Source of the DNA: Lophius americanus
Taxonomy: Eukaryota > Chordata > Actinopteri > Lophiiformes > Lophiidae
Direction of reading: 5' to 3'
Assembly: GCA_037951165.1 (NCBI GenBank)
Contig: JBBDHG010000063.1
Location: forward strand, 1,171,001-1,235,000
DNA: 64,000 bases
The position numbers and the translations under genes are program-made. Positions 1-11,900 of this stretch are shown piece by piece. Every line of letters begins with the position of its first letter. The stretch's first letter is position 1. The notes beneath the pieces were generated by a model that worked only from the letters and a program-made list of their open reading frames with translations, was not told the DNA's origin and searched no databases.

Positions 1-2843
1 TTGCTCGCTCCTCCCTCAGCAAATCCCCAGCAGACAAATGGGTGTAGGTGTAGTCCTGAAAGAGAGCAGGAAATAGATAACAAATTATAAGTTGATCTGA
101 AAAGTAAATAGTCTAATTATAATGGGGAGGGGGGAGTGACAGATATTAGTGTTTACATTTCTTACAACCTGTCAACTCTGCTTTTGAAAGGACAGGCTTA
201 CAGGAAGGCTAAACCTGTCTGACTCCCGGCCAGGAAGAAGTCCTTCCTTCGGCTGAATGAAAGGAGTGCCTGTCTATGAATAGCTGCATATCAGGCCTAA
301 CTGCTGTACTTCAAGCATGGCAGCTAACACCCGGTAACATCTGTGCACAGGAGTAGATTGTAAGTCTTTTTTAGAAGCTCTCTCTCAGTCAAACATAGAC
401 AATCAAATAATTCAAACTGGTTACCAGTACAGCTGTAGCATCATCAGCTTTAAGACAAACTTTGACGCAGCATCCTTGAGTAGAGCTCTGGCTCTCCAAA
501 CTCTCTTAGTGGCTTTTTGGCTTAGTGTTTTTTTTTAATCATCTGTCAAACCACTGCTGATTCTCAGAGATACTGCATGATTAGATGAAAAATAAAACAA
601 ATAATAAAAAATCTTAAACAATTGCCTGATTTGTTTGTAGCCAATTTAGCATCAGCTGTGTTCTATCGCTGTATCCAGCTTATAAACTTTTCATGATTTA
701 TGTAGCACTAAGCAATTATTCAGTTTTTATTTTTAAAATTTGCATTTGGCTTCCAACAGTGAAAACAAGACAATTTGTAACAAAGCTCTCTATTTGTAAT
801 AAAAATTATGCAATCGCTTTGCTTTTCTTCAATGGTGCACCATTCACCCTTCCTAAAATCTTAATTCACTCTCTTAACCAGGCTGTGGTATGATTCCACA
901 TGATTACAATCAAGTACTCTACGTTTTTATTCTTTTAGTACTAGTATTAAATTATTTTGATTGCGTTGTATGGTAAATATTCCTCAGCAAATAATTATTC
1001 ATGTCAAAATTTGTTCAAAGTTGATGGTGGAGTGGCTTAGTGCACTCTAGAGTTCCACTGCCATTTACATAACTTAAAATGTGGACATAAGGCAATGATG
1101 AAGTTACATCCTGGAGTAAATGTCAAAGGGCTGTATTGGCTCTCTATAGCTGTGTGAAGCAATTATACAGACACTGAACTTAAACTTCTTACTTAGGTGT
1201 TTGACAACCCATTAACCCTTGTGCTAAAATCAGAGGTGACAAAAATACACACATTGAATTTAAAGTATAGTTTATTCTGTAAAAAGCAACTCTGGTAAAA
1301 GCTGAAGTATTAATTCAAAACCTCTTCTCAAATACAAGCAAAAGAAGTACAGGATCTAGACAGTACTCAATGAAAACCTACGTTATCAACTTCTAACACT
1401 CCTTTTCTCAGGCAACGGATGTATCCAGCGTGAATGCCCACTATGCAGAACACAGGTAAAGGATAACAAAGTCGATGGAAAATAAAAATTGATATCACAC
1501 CTTATCTACCTGTTCCAAGTTTCTTTAAAGTTGTTGTGAAAGGCCGGAACACCTGTTGAGCCTGAGGTATACAGCTGATAATGTATCCTGGAATTAGCGA
1601 CACTTAAGTCTCTTAGTACAATCTGGATTGGGTAATTTAAGATCAAAGTAAAACTCAGATAGGGGCAAAATCAAACTAAAAACTAGCTTCAATGTTGATA
1701 GTGAACAGCGGAGGATGTGTTTTCATTCTGGAAAAAAGGACAGCTACATTCAGGAAAAAAGTCTTTGGGGATAGTTTTTATTAAGTTAGTTTAAGTCATC
1801 ACACGTTTTACATCTGTCTTCTTTACAATCTGCCTGTATGATATGTGCCTATAGATACACCAAGAGATCGTCTTTATATCCGTGTTAAAATGTATGAATT
1901 GTAAATACTCAAAGTACAGTTACCTGAAAACGTTCATAAAGTAGCAATAATGTAATTGTATTTTATTATTCTGAACCTCTGGCTCAAATGCATTGTAGCT
2001 ATTCTGACTCAGGGGTTTTCAAATGGTGCTGAAATTTAAGATTTTCATAGTAACTGTATAATCAGGGGTGGGTCCAGTGAAGATAAATAATAATATTTCA
2101 CTACGGTGTACTATGTATTGCTGTATGTGATCAATAAAGGAATTCTTCTTCTTCTAGATTATATTTTCATTGAAATGGTTAAGGATTAAGAAAATGAGAA
2201 AACCGTCAGAAACATCGGTTGAAGTATAAAATATTCTACTGTTCTTAAGATTAACATTTCAAGTCAACTTGAATGCAAGACCAAAAAGAGCAACACAACC
2301 TTTCATATGTAAAACCAGAAAATGTCATATTTTGGTATTATTGCTTTTAAATTATGACTTAGACGTTTATGCTCTCATTACTATAACAATCAGTCATAAC
2401 TTATCCGTTTAGAGGCCGTTTTTGCAGCTATTTTCTGAATATTTAAAACTATTTGAGAGGTGTGGTGCAGCTCCTGTGTAATAGCACCAAGACTGAGGGG
2501 CTAGCTATCCGGCTAACACGGGCTCATTTTAGAGGACAACCGGAAGACACTGTCTTTTGGATACTACCTTACAAATTCCGAGCTATTAAGTAACACAAAT
2601 ATCCCAAACACCACTCAATATTGTTTTCTTAACAATACAATAAAATTCAACGTTTAAAGCCACTAGTTTTCATTGTCCTGTTTTCTCGCTTTCGTTTACC
2701 TTCACGATTCTGGAGCACTGGGTTCCTTTGCCGGCGCCCGGCCCGCCAAGCACAAACACAACCTGCGGCTTCATCATCAGCGACCCCCGGCTCAAAAAGC
2801 TCGGCAACCTCTGAGCAATTTTACCGAACAAACCGCTGATCAT
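1..2843 (-). CDS. cmpk1: UMP-CMP kinase, 5' part (exons 1-2, gene continues left of window)
   Basis: Cytosolic nucleoside monophosphate kinase that phosphorylates UMP, CMP and dCMP with ATP. Exon 1 is complement(2700..2843) and exon 2 is complement(1..55), cut by the window edge. Exon 1 encodes a short basic/hydrophobic leader (MISGLFGKIAQRL) and then MKPQVVFVLGG with the P-loop GGPGAGKGTQ that binds ATP phosphates. It ends CSRIVK at a GTAA donor. Exon 2 follows a CTTTCAG acceptor in phase 0 and reads DYTYTHLSAGDLLREERA, the start of the NMP-binding region. The leader matches the roughly 32-residue extension of the long human CMPK1 form, so I place the start at 2843; MKPQ further in is the alternative start. 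The rest of the kinase (LID, core) lies outside the window. It is head-to-head with fam78b, about 1.2 kb away. Confidence 0.93.
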
Positions 2844-4005
2844 AAACCAGTTATGGCGGCTAATACGTGACCCGGTGGCCTGGAGATTGTATGAGCCGAG
2901 TCGACCGGTGAATGAATGCGTGTCAGTACCATGGGTAGGAAGTCGATGAGGCACACGATACCACTTCCGCTGTTGACTTCAGTGACCAATGGCGCATCAC
3001 CCTGGAGTGACGCAGTTCTTTAGCCGCACCCACATGCACTTGTTTTTTTTTTTGTTTTTTTTTTCATCGCAGAGATCGGGTGACGCCCCTCCCTAGCCTT
3101 TCCAGCATCAGCACCTCAAAACCGAGCAAAGTGATCCCAGCTTAAGGATGCTCTCCAGTCTGGAGGAAGCGATGAGGCGAATAACCGGGAGGCGCTCTAA
3201 CCGCTGTGCATAGTCTTTGATTCTTGCACGTTTCATGCTGCCTCACTGCCTCCATTCATGATGCACTGTTCATGCATCCCACAGAACGGAAATACACCGC
3301 AAGGAACACATAAATACAGCCGTGTTGTTTAGCCTCCATGAGGAACATCGTCTCTCGTTTGATTTTGTTCTCTTGCCTCATGGTGCTGAGGAGTCCGGTA
3401 TTGTTTTTTGAGGGCGCTGCGCGAGTTTAATTCTTATATAGGAAAGCCAAGCAAAACAAAAGGCATCCAGCTCCCCCCCCCAACCCCCCACCTCTGACGC
3501 ACCTGGCTGCCCTGTCTCCACTTGACATGACAGCGCAGAGCTGGGAGCAGAGCAGCAGGATCAAGGGGCACCGAGTTGCAGACGGACGCGTGGACTCAAC
3601 AAGCGCTAGAGGACGCTCCGGCCGCGCGGCGGAGAACCAGCACCAGTCCAGGCCAGATTGCAGTTTCTGGGGACGAGCGCCAAGGGCAGTGCGGCAGTCA
3701 GCAGGAAGACCTGGGGGAGGAGGCTGCGAAGATCTGTGTTACTTCTCCTCCAGGCCCCACTGCGCTCTCTCCTTCAGATCATCCTGAAAAGATGATGGTT
3801 GATGCTTTTATCTTCCATCCATGTTGACTCTGACACTCCCAATCACTTCCTTACTTTGTGACAATCAGTGATAATGGTTCACTTAAAAGGTTAGATCTAC
3901 TCTTCAGGCAAGAGTGGAACCCGGAGGGGACTAATGTGCATACTTGCCAGGTACCATTTGCTCCCTTCTTCTCTAGTTTTGCTCATTTTGGTTGTCACCT
4001 GCACT
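2844..4005. promoter_or_regulatory. Intergenic region between divergent cmpk1 and fam78b
   Basis: This 1.2-kb stretch separates the cmpk1 start (minus) from the fam78b start (plus), so it should hold both promoters. It has a locally GC-rich part (about 3465-3730, with a C-run near 3472) unlike the AT-rich surroundings, fitting a CpG-rich promoter or 5' UTR. A pyrimidine tract ending in CTCTAG at 3976 looks like a 3' splice site 30 bp before the fam78b start codon, implying an upstream non-coding exon. The two open frames in 3527-3827 lie in this GC-rich part, resemble nothing I know, and are probably UTR. No TATA box was identified with confidence. Confidence 0.5.
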
Positions 4006-6604
4006 ATGGGCTGTATTCAGAGCATTGCATGTAAGCCCCGCATCAGACGGGAGAACATTGTGGTGTATGAGGTGTCAGCCTCTATTGACCAGTGTCCCAC
4101 CATCATTGAGGAGAACTCACCAATCGTGCTCCGTTACAAGACGCCTTACTTCAGGGCCTCAGCAGGGGTTGTGATGCCACCAGTGCCCCGCAATGAAACA
4201 TGGGTGGTGGGCTGGATCCAAGCTTGCACCCAGATGGAGTTCTACAACACATATGGTGACATTGGCATGTAAGTCAACTTTGTGAACCTTTTATCACTGA
4301 CTGAACTGAATGTATATTAATGTGCACACCTCTTCTTCTCTGCCAAAAAAGGCTCTAATGCTTTCACTCTGCCCTTTGTCCATTACCACAGGTCCAGCTG
4401 GGAGTTACCTGAGTTGCGAGAGGGTCGGGTGAAAGCCATCAGCGACTCAGATGGAGTCAGCTACCCATGGTATGGCAACACCACTGAGACAGTCACCTTA
4501 ATCGGACCAACATCCAAGCCATCCCGTCTGACTGTCAGCATGAATGATAATTTCTACCCCAGCGTGACCTGGGCTGTGCCAATCAGCAACAGCAACACAC
4601 CCATGCTGACCCACATCACCAGGGACCAGAGCTTCATTACTTGGCTGGTGGCCATGAACTCTGTCACCAAGGTAGGACAACAAATGAGATAGCCACCACT
4701 TAAGATGAAACAATTTGTTTTTTGCATGCTTTAAACCCACAGCTAAACTTGAAACCAAGAGAGCATGTAGTCACTGTTGTATTTAAAACCTGGAGCATAT
4801 TTTCCATCTCTGAACACAGTTATGTACACAATGAACATTTGGATTTAATCCAAATGCTCATTGCTCATGTCAGAGTTTTTTTAATTAATTTAATTTATTG
4901 TTTTTGCACTATATTGGCAAAAAACTTTAAAAATAAAGGCCCATATATTGAAGAAAGTGATAAAAGTGATCATGAATCTATAGTTCACTCATTCACAACT
5001 GCTGAAAATATAATGAAATCCTCAGTGGACTAAGACCCACCAACTACAAATAAAAATAATCAAAACCTTGACAACCTTCCGAGATGTCGTGTAGAAAAAA
5101 CAAATGATAAATGTCAGATATGACACCTCGCTATCTGACTGATTACTCAAATGCTTTATAACACGAGGCAGCATTCAAACAGAATTCATCTTTTGACACA
5201 CATTGATGGCATATTCTACCACGCAAGGCATGTTCATCAGGAGTGATAACCATTCACACACTCCTGCACACTCCAATGGAACAGAAAATGGTGTTCCATT
5301 GAATTGATGGAACCATTTTTTTAGGGGCCAGTGCCTATATCAAGGACACATTGACATGTAAACTGCATATGCCAGGGATTGAACTGCCAGTCTTCCAATA
5401 ATTGACTGTTGTGCTTCCTTAGACTCCATCTCTCACTGCGTTACTTTTCCTGTGCTTAAATTTCTACCCAGTTTAAATGTAAAACACAGGCTATACGGCT
5501 TTAAAATAAATAAAAAATAAAGCTCCTGCATTACACACACAGATGTACTTTGATGTTATCATCTCCCTTTGCACGTTTCCCCTCTGGTGTAAAGTTACTG
5601 AGTGCCCGATTGTTGTCTTCTCCTGATAAAGCCACTGTGATGGCCTAACAGGAGCCGTAATCATGAAATATCTTTTTAAAATATTATAGAGAGACTTGTC
5701 AGGTTTATTTTTGTCAATGATGGTTCACAAGTTACAAGCATAAGAAAAGCATTTTAGGTCAGAAATATGGCATTAGAGTGATTTAGAGTGTGTGAGTATG
5801 TTTTTATTTCTATGTATGAAAGACCACATTTTTGCTTGTTTGTATGTTGACCAATTTCTTAGATTTTCTGTTTAATTTTGGCAAGTTTTTCCTTTTGATA
5901 TTTAGGAGAACAACTAAAACAGAATAAGATATGTCAAAATGGGTATGCAAAATAAACTATAGCTTCAGCCAACACCTTTAAGGCCAAAGAAAAAGGGAAT
6001 GTATGAATTTTTGTTCATGCATGTATATATGTGGATTTATATGAGCCCTGGTTTGTTGTACATATTTAAATATACATGTGTGTATGAGAATGGGAAAAAC
6101 ATGCTTGCAAATTTTGACTAAAATAAAATCTAATTTAACATACCTTTACAATCATTCATTAGTGTCAGTGAAGAAAATGTGTTACCTTGCAGAGCTTGAG
6201 TGATACAGAAATCAACATTACACAGACCCCTGTAGCAGTGGGGGACACAATGCACAATAATCTTGTGTATTAACCAAACACTGCATGCATTGAAAGAGAC
6301 TCTGCTATGTATACACTAATAGCATTGACCGTTGGAACTTAATGCCGATCTATTCCTCCAGGAGCGTATCGTGCTTCAGACGGTGAGGTGGCGGATGCGG
6401 GTGGACATTGCCGTGGACCCAGACATGCCTCTGGGCTCTCGGGCCTCTTTGGTGGGTCGGCCCTATCAGGAGCAACCGAATATCCTCAATTACCAGGAGC
6501 CCATACCTCCTAATGCGCTGGGGAGACCAAATGCCAACGATGCCCAAGTGCTAATGTGGAGGCCACGGAGAGGCGCACCACTAGTGGTCATACCGCCAAA
6601 ATAA
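4006..6604 (+). CDS. fam78b: FAM78-family protein, FAM78B-like
   Basis: Uncharacterised conserved vertebrate protein; molecular function unknown. Exons are 4006..4268, 4392..4671 and 6362..6604, spliced at GTAAGT, GTAGGA and CAG sites in matching phase. They give 261 aa, the length I recall for FAM78B. Recognisable segments include RRENIVVYEVSASIDQCPT, NETWVVGWIQACTQMEFYNT, SSWELPELREGRVKAISDSD, NDNFYPSVTWAVP and the C-terminus MWRPRRGAPLVVIPPK. The IRRENIVVY / IDQCPT block fits FAM78B better than FAM78A. The N-terminus MGC is a possible myristoylation/palmitoylation site (inferred). An in-frame ATG at 3934 would add a hydrophobic 24-residue leader, but the splice acceptor at 3976 suggests that stretch is intron. 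Intron 2 (1.7 kb) carries a degraded dispersed repeat around 5230-5420. Confidence 0.92.
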
Positions 6605-8992
6605 GGGGGTCAATCGAGCGATCAAAGAAAACTTTATTTGTTCTTGAAAAAACTCCAAAGCAAGGTGACAAGAAGCCAATCAGATAAGAGTCAACTCAAG
6701 GTTTCTCAATGCTCAAGATGCCAGTAGCTCATTCTTCCTGAGAGAAAGCGGACCTCTATAACAAGCCAGTGTGCATATTTCATCTTGGATCTGACACAGT
6801 GGTGTCAGACAAGTGGTGCACAATATTTAATGTCAGGGGAGCCAATTACATGGGGGCTCTTTCGGCTCCTTGACAAGTTTTGGAATGCATTTTACAGTTC
6901 TTTCTGCTTTTTAGCAAAGAAGAAACTGTTTTTTACAGCCTACCACAGAGGCATTTGTCCACAGTGAAAAATGTATCCTGCATCCTTAGGTAGATATATT
7001 TGCATGATAAAGTGAGAGACACGTAAAATGTGCCTCTGGCTTTGAGAATTTGAAGCATAGCATTTGTTTTGTATAACTTGAATATCCGAAGACATTTTGA
7101 TTGACAAACACAGCCAAAAAGAACCCTCTGCTGGCTGGTTAAACCTCGTCGGTGCCAACAAAGGCCTTTTCCAGCACCCTCAGTACAAGAGTCAACAGGT
7201 ATATTGAGAAGATTTAATATACACATAGTATTATATGAATATTTTTAGTTTAAGATAACATACGCACCATCATCATCAAACTGCATTAAGAACACCCACA
7301 TTGCATAAAAGTCTGGATGAAACGCAAATCTCTTGTTTCACTTGAGTTTTTTTCACATGCAAACATCTTTTTTAACTCAATGCCTCCATAGTGCAGCTGA
7401 TATAGTAGTCAATATTGGCCAAACAATTAGAGATTGAGCTTGACCGGTGAGCATGTTAAATAAAACTTAAGTGATGTGGCACTAATATGGCCATGTGCTA
7501 TTACCAAGTACATAAATCTTCCAATAACCAGAGGATCTATAGGTACATCATAGGTTCCTTTGTGTGGACTTAAACCAGAACGTATTTTGAAACGGATTTA
7601 TTTGAAATGATATGAGGTCACAACAACTCACAATACTAATCATATCATGAATGTCTAATACTATTAAGTCGATTTCTGCAGAAAATCACAAATGAGGTAT
7701 CATGTATCATGGTTTTTTCAGTAGCTTACCCTGGGCTCAGTCCATGTCTGAGATTGTAACACCATGCACAAGTCAGATGATTCATCCTCCATCTGTGCTT
7801 CTCTCCAGGTTGTGAAATCCACAACTATGCAAAGATTACCTGTGGCTCTGACTGGGACAGAAGGTAGCAAAGTAGGGAAGGTGACTTGTGTTTTTTCATC
7901 TGCCTCAATTCTGTTTTCATTTTTCAGGGACATTCTTAAATAAAAATGGCTGATTATACCATCCAGAAACCCCAAAGAGGTTAAACTAGGTTGGTTGTAC
8001 ATTATTTCAGCGTGTCTACATTTCTAACAGCACCACACTTCATTCAACCATCTGTTGCCATAGAGACTGGTTCGGTGTTTCTGGGTGCCCTGTAACTGGA
8101 GCAGGAAATATAAAAAACACAGTTCACAATATTCATGTGCGTGCCTCGCTTTGTCTGTCTGTATCCATTTATATATGTGTGCGAATGTGCACACTTACAC
8201 ACTCTGATATAACCATTCATTTCACTTTGAAGTCAAGAAAGGGATCAAGGCAGCGCTGGTTGGTATAGCATGAAAATGCCTTCATTTATTCATTTGCCCT
8301 ATCATTAGGACCTTTATTTCACATTTGAATAACAGTATATTTATAAATACTCAGACTGTTGGCAGCGAGGTCAAAAGAGTCCCTTCTTCTAGCTTTTCTT
8401 ATGCCAAAATGGACATTCAGCATCTTTGAACACCATAACCCCTCCTCTTTGCAGTAGGTTTACTCCTCATTCCACCACTAGATGGAAGAATTTTTCCTCT
8501 TTTTAATGCAGACAATCCCTGCACCTTTTATACAGTTTTTGCTGTGTTGATACAATCCTTTTCCCTTATCAAAAAAACATATAAATATAAGCATAGAACA
8601 ATAAAATAAAATAAAATGGAAATATCCACAAAGCCACACTTTCACCGCCTACTCAAGGTGGCTTTAAATTAAACTTACAATAAAATTTTCCATGGTGTAA
8701 TTTAATCGTACAGTGTCATAGATTTATTTTATGACACATTGTCTGTATGACAAGTGAGCTCCACTGTGTTCCACACAGTAATCGCCCCAAAAAATAAATT
8801 CATATCATTGACCCTCCATATATTGTGCAAAGATGCATTGCAGTTGTTTGGCAGTAACAGGTTTTATCACTTCATCTTTACCCGCATTGATGTTTTCTCC
8901 AATGCCCACAGTTCACAGAGACCTGCTTGGACTGTGCTGGACGGTGCCATTCATCCCATGTGATAGGTAGCAGGATTTCCATAGCGATCTGT
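6605..8992. other. Spacer between convergent fam78b and slc35a3
   Basis: Tail-to-tail spacer of 2.4 kb that should contain both 3' UTRs. AT-rich with several AATAAA-like motifs; on the minus strand a TTTATT at 8723-8728 could be the slc35a3 poly(A) signal. It contains one exon-like island on the minus strand (7730..7851), described separately. Nothing else recognisable. Confidence 0.5.
7730..7851 (-). other. Exon-like island, unassigned
   Basis: On the minus strand a strong pyrimidine tract ending in CAG (just above 7851) is followed by 122 bp open in one frame, reading through VVDFTTWREAQMEDESSD and SQTWTEP, and then a good GTAAGC donor. I do not recognise the peptide. It lies 1.1 kb downstream of the slc35a3 stop on the same strand, so it could be an exon of an unrecognised gene, a pseudo-exon, or chance. 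Confidence 0.22.
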
Positions 8993-11900
8993 TCATATTT
9001 TGATGAGGTTGCTATTTGTAGGTTTGCCTTCGTAGCTGTAAAGAAATGTAGCAGCAATGACCAGTAATGACCCTAGGATAAATATACTGGGAGAAAGAAG
9101 GGGAGGGGAAATAAAAGAGAAAATAGAGGTCCATTAAAAATTAATAAACAAACAAGTGCTCTCAGTTCATGTCAAATATGTTAACAAAATTCTGGATCTA
9201 GAATAAGCTCAGAGAGGGTTTCCCTGTCAGCTAGTTTCAGGAATCAATATCTAGTTGTTTATTTTCACCAAATGAAATTTAAAATCATTAATATAGCTCA
9301 TCTAGCTATTTCACAATGTTTTTTATGAACATTTTACTTTAGTTTTCTGCAAAAAATGTTATGTGAATTGTTGCAACAATGGTTAGCCCACCATTTCTGA
9401 TCAAGCTGTTTAATTTGTATATATGCTATATAAAATTAAGGACTAAATACACAGGAAAAATGCTATGGACGCAAATTGGTATGAAGTGTAAAAGGTTACT
9501 GCGTAGTCAAGCACACAGAAAAATGATCTTAGTTGTTAAAGGATTAAGTCAGGGCATATCCTGGAAGTTGTTTTCTGAGTGTTGAAGTTTTAGTGACAGC
9601 AGTGTTGGTGCCCTTTATGAGCGCTCACTAATCATTGTCTTTCTATTTCATGTAGTTTTTAATGAGATAATAATATGATATTAATAATATAAGATCATTT
9701 TTCACTATGATCCCAGGGATGGTTTGAACAAATTGTTAAACGATCTCCTTTAAAATGTTAGAAATGTATAAATTCCATGATATGTTGCAAGCATACAGGC
9801 AATAACATGTTCACGGTCTTTGTGTCTTAGTAGAGCACATGAGGATGCTAACTTTACACAAGAGTACAACTGAAGCTGATGGAATGCCATTAGTGTTATT
9901 GATATTTGATCATACTCCAATGTACTGGGCAATTAAAATTTTGATTAGATAACGATGCTAGTAAATAGCAACAAAGGAGTCAAAGGTGCAGTAAAGTTCT
10001 GACATCCCATTCTTTGACCGACTTCAAAAAATGAAAAAGATGGTCCTGGGAGTTATGAAGATGGACAGGACTAGAAAGGAGCACATTAGAACCTTTGTCT
10101 CCAAGGTTAGATGGAGAAAAAGTAAGGGTGAGAAGACTGAGATGGTTAGGAAGTGAAAAGGAAAGATAGAAGATCTATTGATAAAACAATGCTGAAGATG
10201 GAGTTGCCAAGAAGGAGAAGGAGAGGACCAAAGGAGAGAGCTCTGGATCTGGTGAAAGATGCAGAGGGTGGGGTAGACACGTAGGTGGGGTATGTAGGTA
10301 TGCATTTACCTAGTGGGGTTGAAGTCCTTCAGAAGGAAATAGGAAAGGAGTGCAGAGATGATGATGGACAGAGAGGTTGCAAATCCTTTGAGGATGTTGT
10401 CAGCATACTTAATGACCACTGCTATGACCAAACCGCCCAGAGCCTGCAGACAGAGGATAATGGCTTACACTCATTCGCACCAAACACACCATTATTTCTA
10501 ATTTAAACATGATACAGGGAGCTTTAAGGAAATGTTCAAACCTGTAAAATAACAACCGCGCAGGTGATATAGTTGTAGCCCTGAAATATTCCAAACTCCC
10601 TCACCCTTTGACCGTCATACATTATCATCCCTCCAACGCCAAACAACAATCCGAAAAAACCTGAAAGAGACAAAGAGAGATAAACAGATTTTTTTTTAGC
10701 AAATATTAGTGTCGCAAAAGGCAAACGCAAAGGCCAGAAGCATAGACCAGACAGCGGTTTGAAGTAGTAGCGGCACTACCCCTGAGCGACACTACAGTTC
10801 AATAGAGTCTAGATTACAGCGAAAAACTAACCCACATAATTGCTTAAGTGTGCAAATACTGTGGCGCATTTAGCTATGGGCAACATGGGCGGTTGACATG
10901 GGCGGTTGACATGGGCGGTTGACATGGGCGGTTGACATGGGCGGTTGACATGGGCGGTTGACATGGGCGGCAGCCTAATCGTTCATTTATCCGCTGTGGA
11001 TAAATGAACGATCGGAACGTGTAAAGATGCATATACTTGGATGGACCTGACGTCTGTTCACGTACTTGCTGCGCTGTGACGCACTATCCCGGTTTTCATG
11101 AGATAAAATTTGTATTTCCACCCGTCATATGACGTCTGCCTGACGTAGTGTGTTCTTATCCGACCAAAGCCCATATGGTCTTGTCGCGACCATGTGTGCT
11201 TATCTGACAAATATATAGAAAATATGTTCGGGGCTCGGAAAAGCGTTGGAAAGCATTGGGTCTGGAGTGGGATGAGAACAGTCCAATACTGAGGGCAGAC
11301 ATCACTTGCGCTGGACAGTCTCAATGGAGGGAGGCTAGGACCCGCTGATGCGTTCGGCAGCTTTCACAAAACTCTGCAGAGCTTTCCAGTCCAAGACACA
11401 GCAATTACTATAGCAGACCGTGATGCAGTCGGTGAGGATGCCCTCAGTGGTACAGCAGTAGAAGTTCATCCGAATCTGAGAAGAAAAATGGACCTTCTTT
11501 GGTCTCCTCAGGAAGAAGAGGCGCTGGTGAGCCTTCTTGACCAGGGTTGAGGTGTTGAAGGACCAAGAGAGGTCCTCAGAGATGTGGACACCCAGGAATT
11601 AGCCCTGGATGAGCTGTAGGCCTGTGCATCACCTGATCTGAAAGCCGTGTTGCATGCCTTCAGCTAGAGAGGTTCCTCTTTGTTCATCCATGGCTTCTGA
11701 TTGGGGAATGTGTTAATCTGTTTAAGGGTGGTAATATTGTTGATACTTGAGTTAATGAAGTCCAGAACGGAGGAGGCATATTCACCCATGTCCTTGTGGG
11801 AGTCCAGGGCTGGCCTGAGTGGCAAACACACTCCAATAAGTGTGTTCAAAACGGTACTGGAGTACAGAGTCTTCTCCCTCTGGCCACACTTGAACATTCC

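Noticed and set aside
3527..3827. Two overlapping plus-strand open frames of 83-86 codons
   Set aside because: Located in the GC-rich fam78b 5' region, with no similarity and low-complexity Arg/Gln/Ser content; likely UTR or promoter.
3934..4005. Upstream in-frame ATG giving fam78b a hydrophobic leader
   Set aside because: A strong 3' splice site at 3976 interrupts it, and the family starts at MGCIQS.
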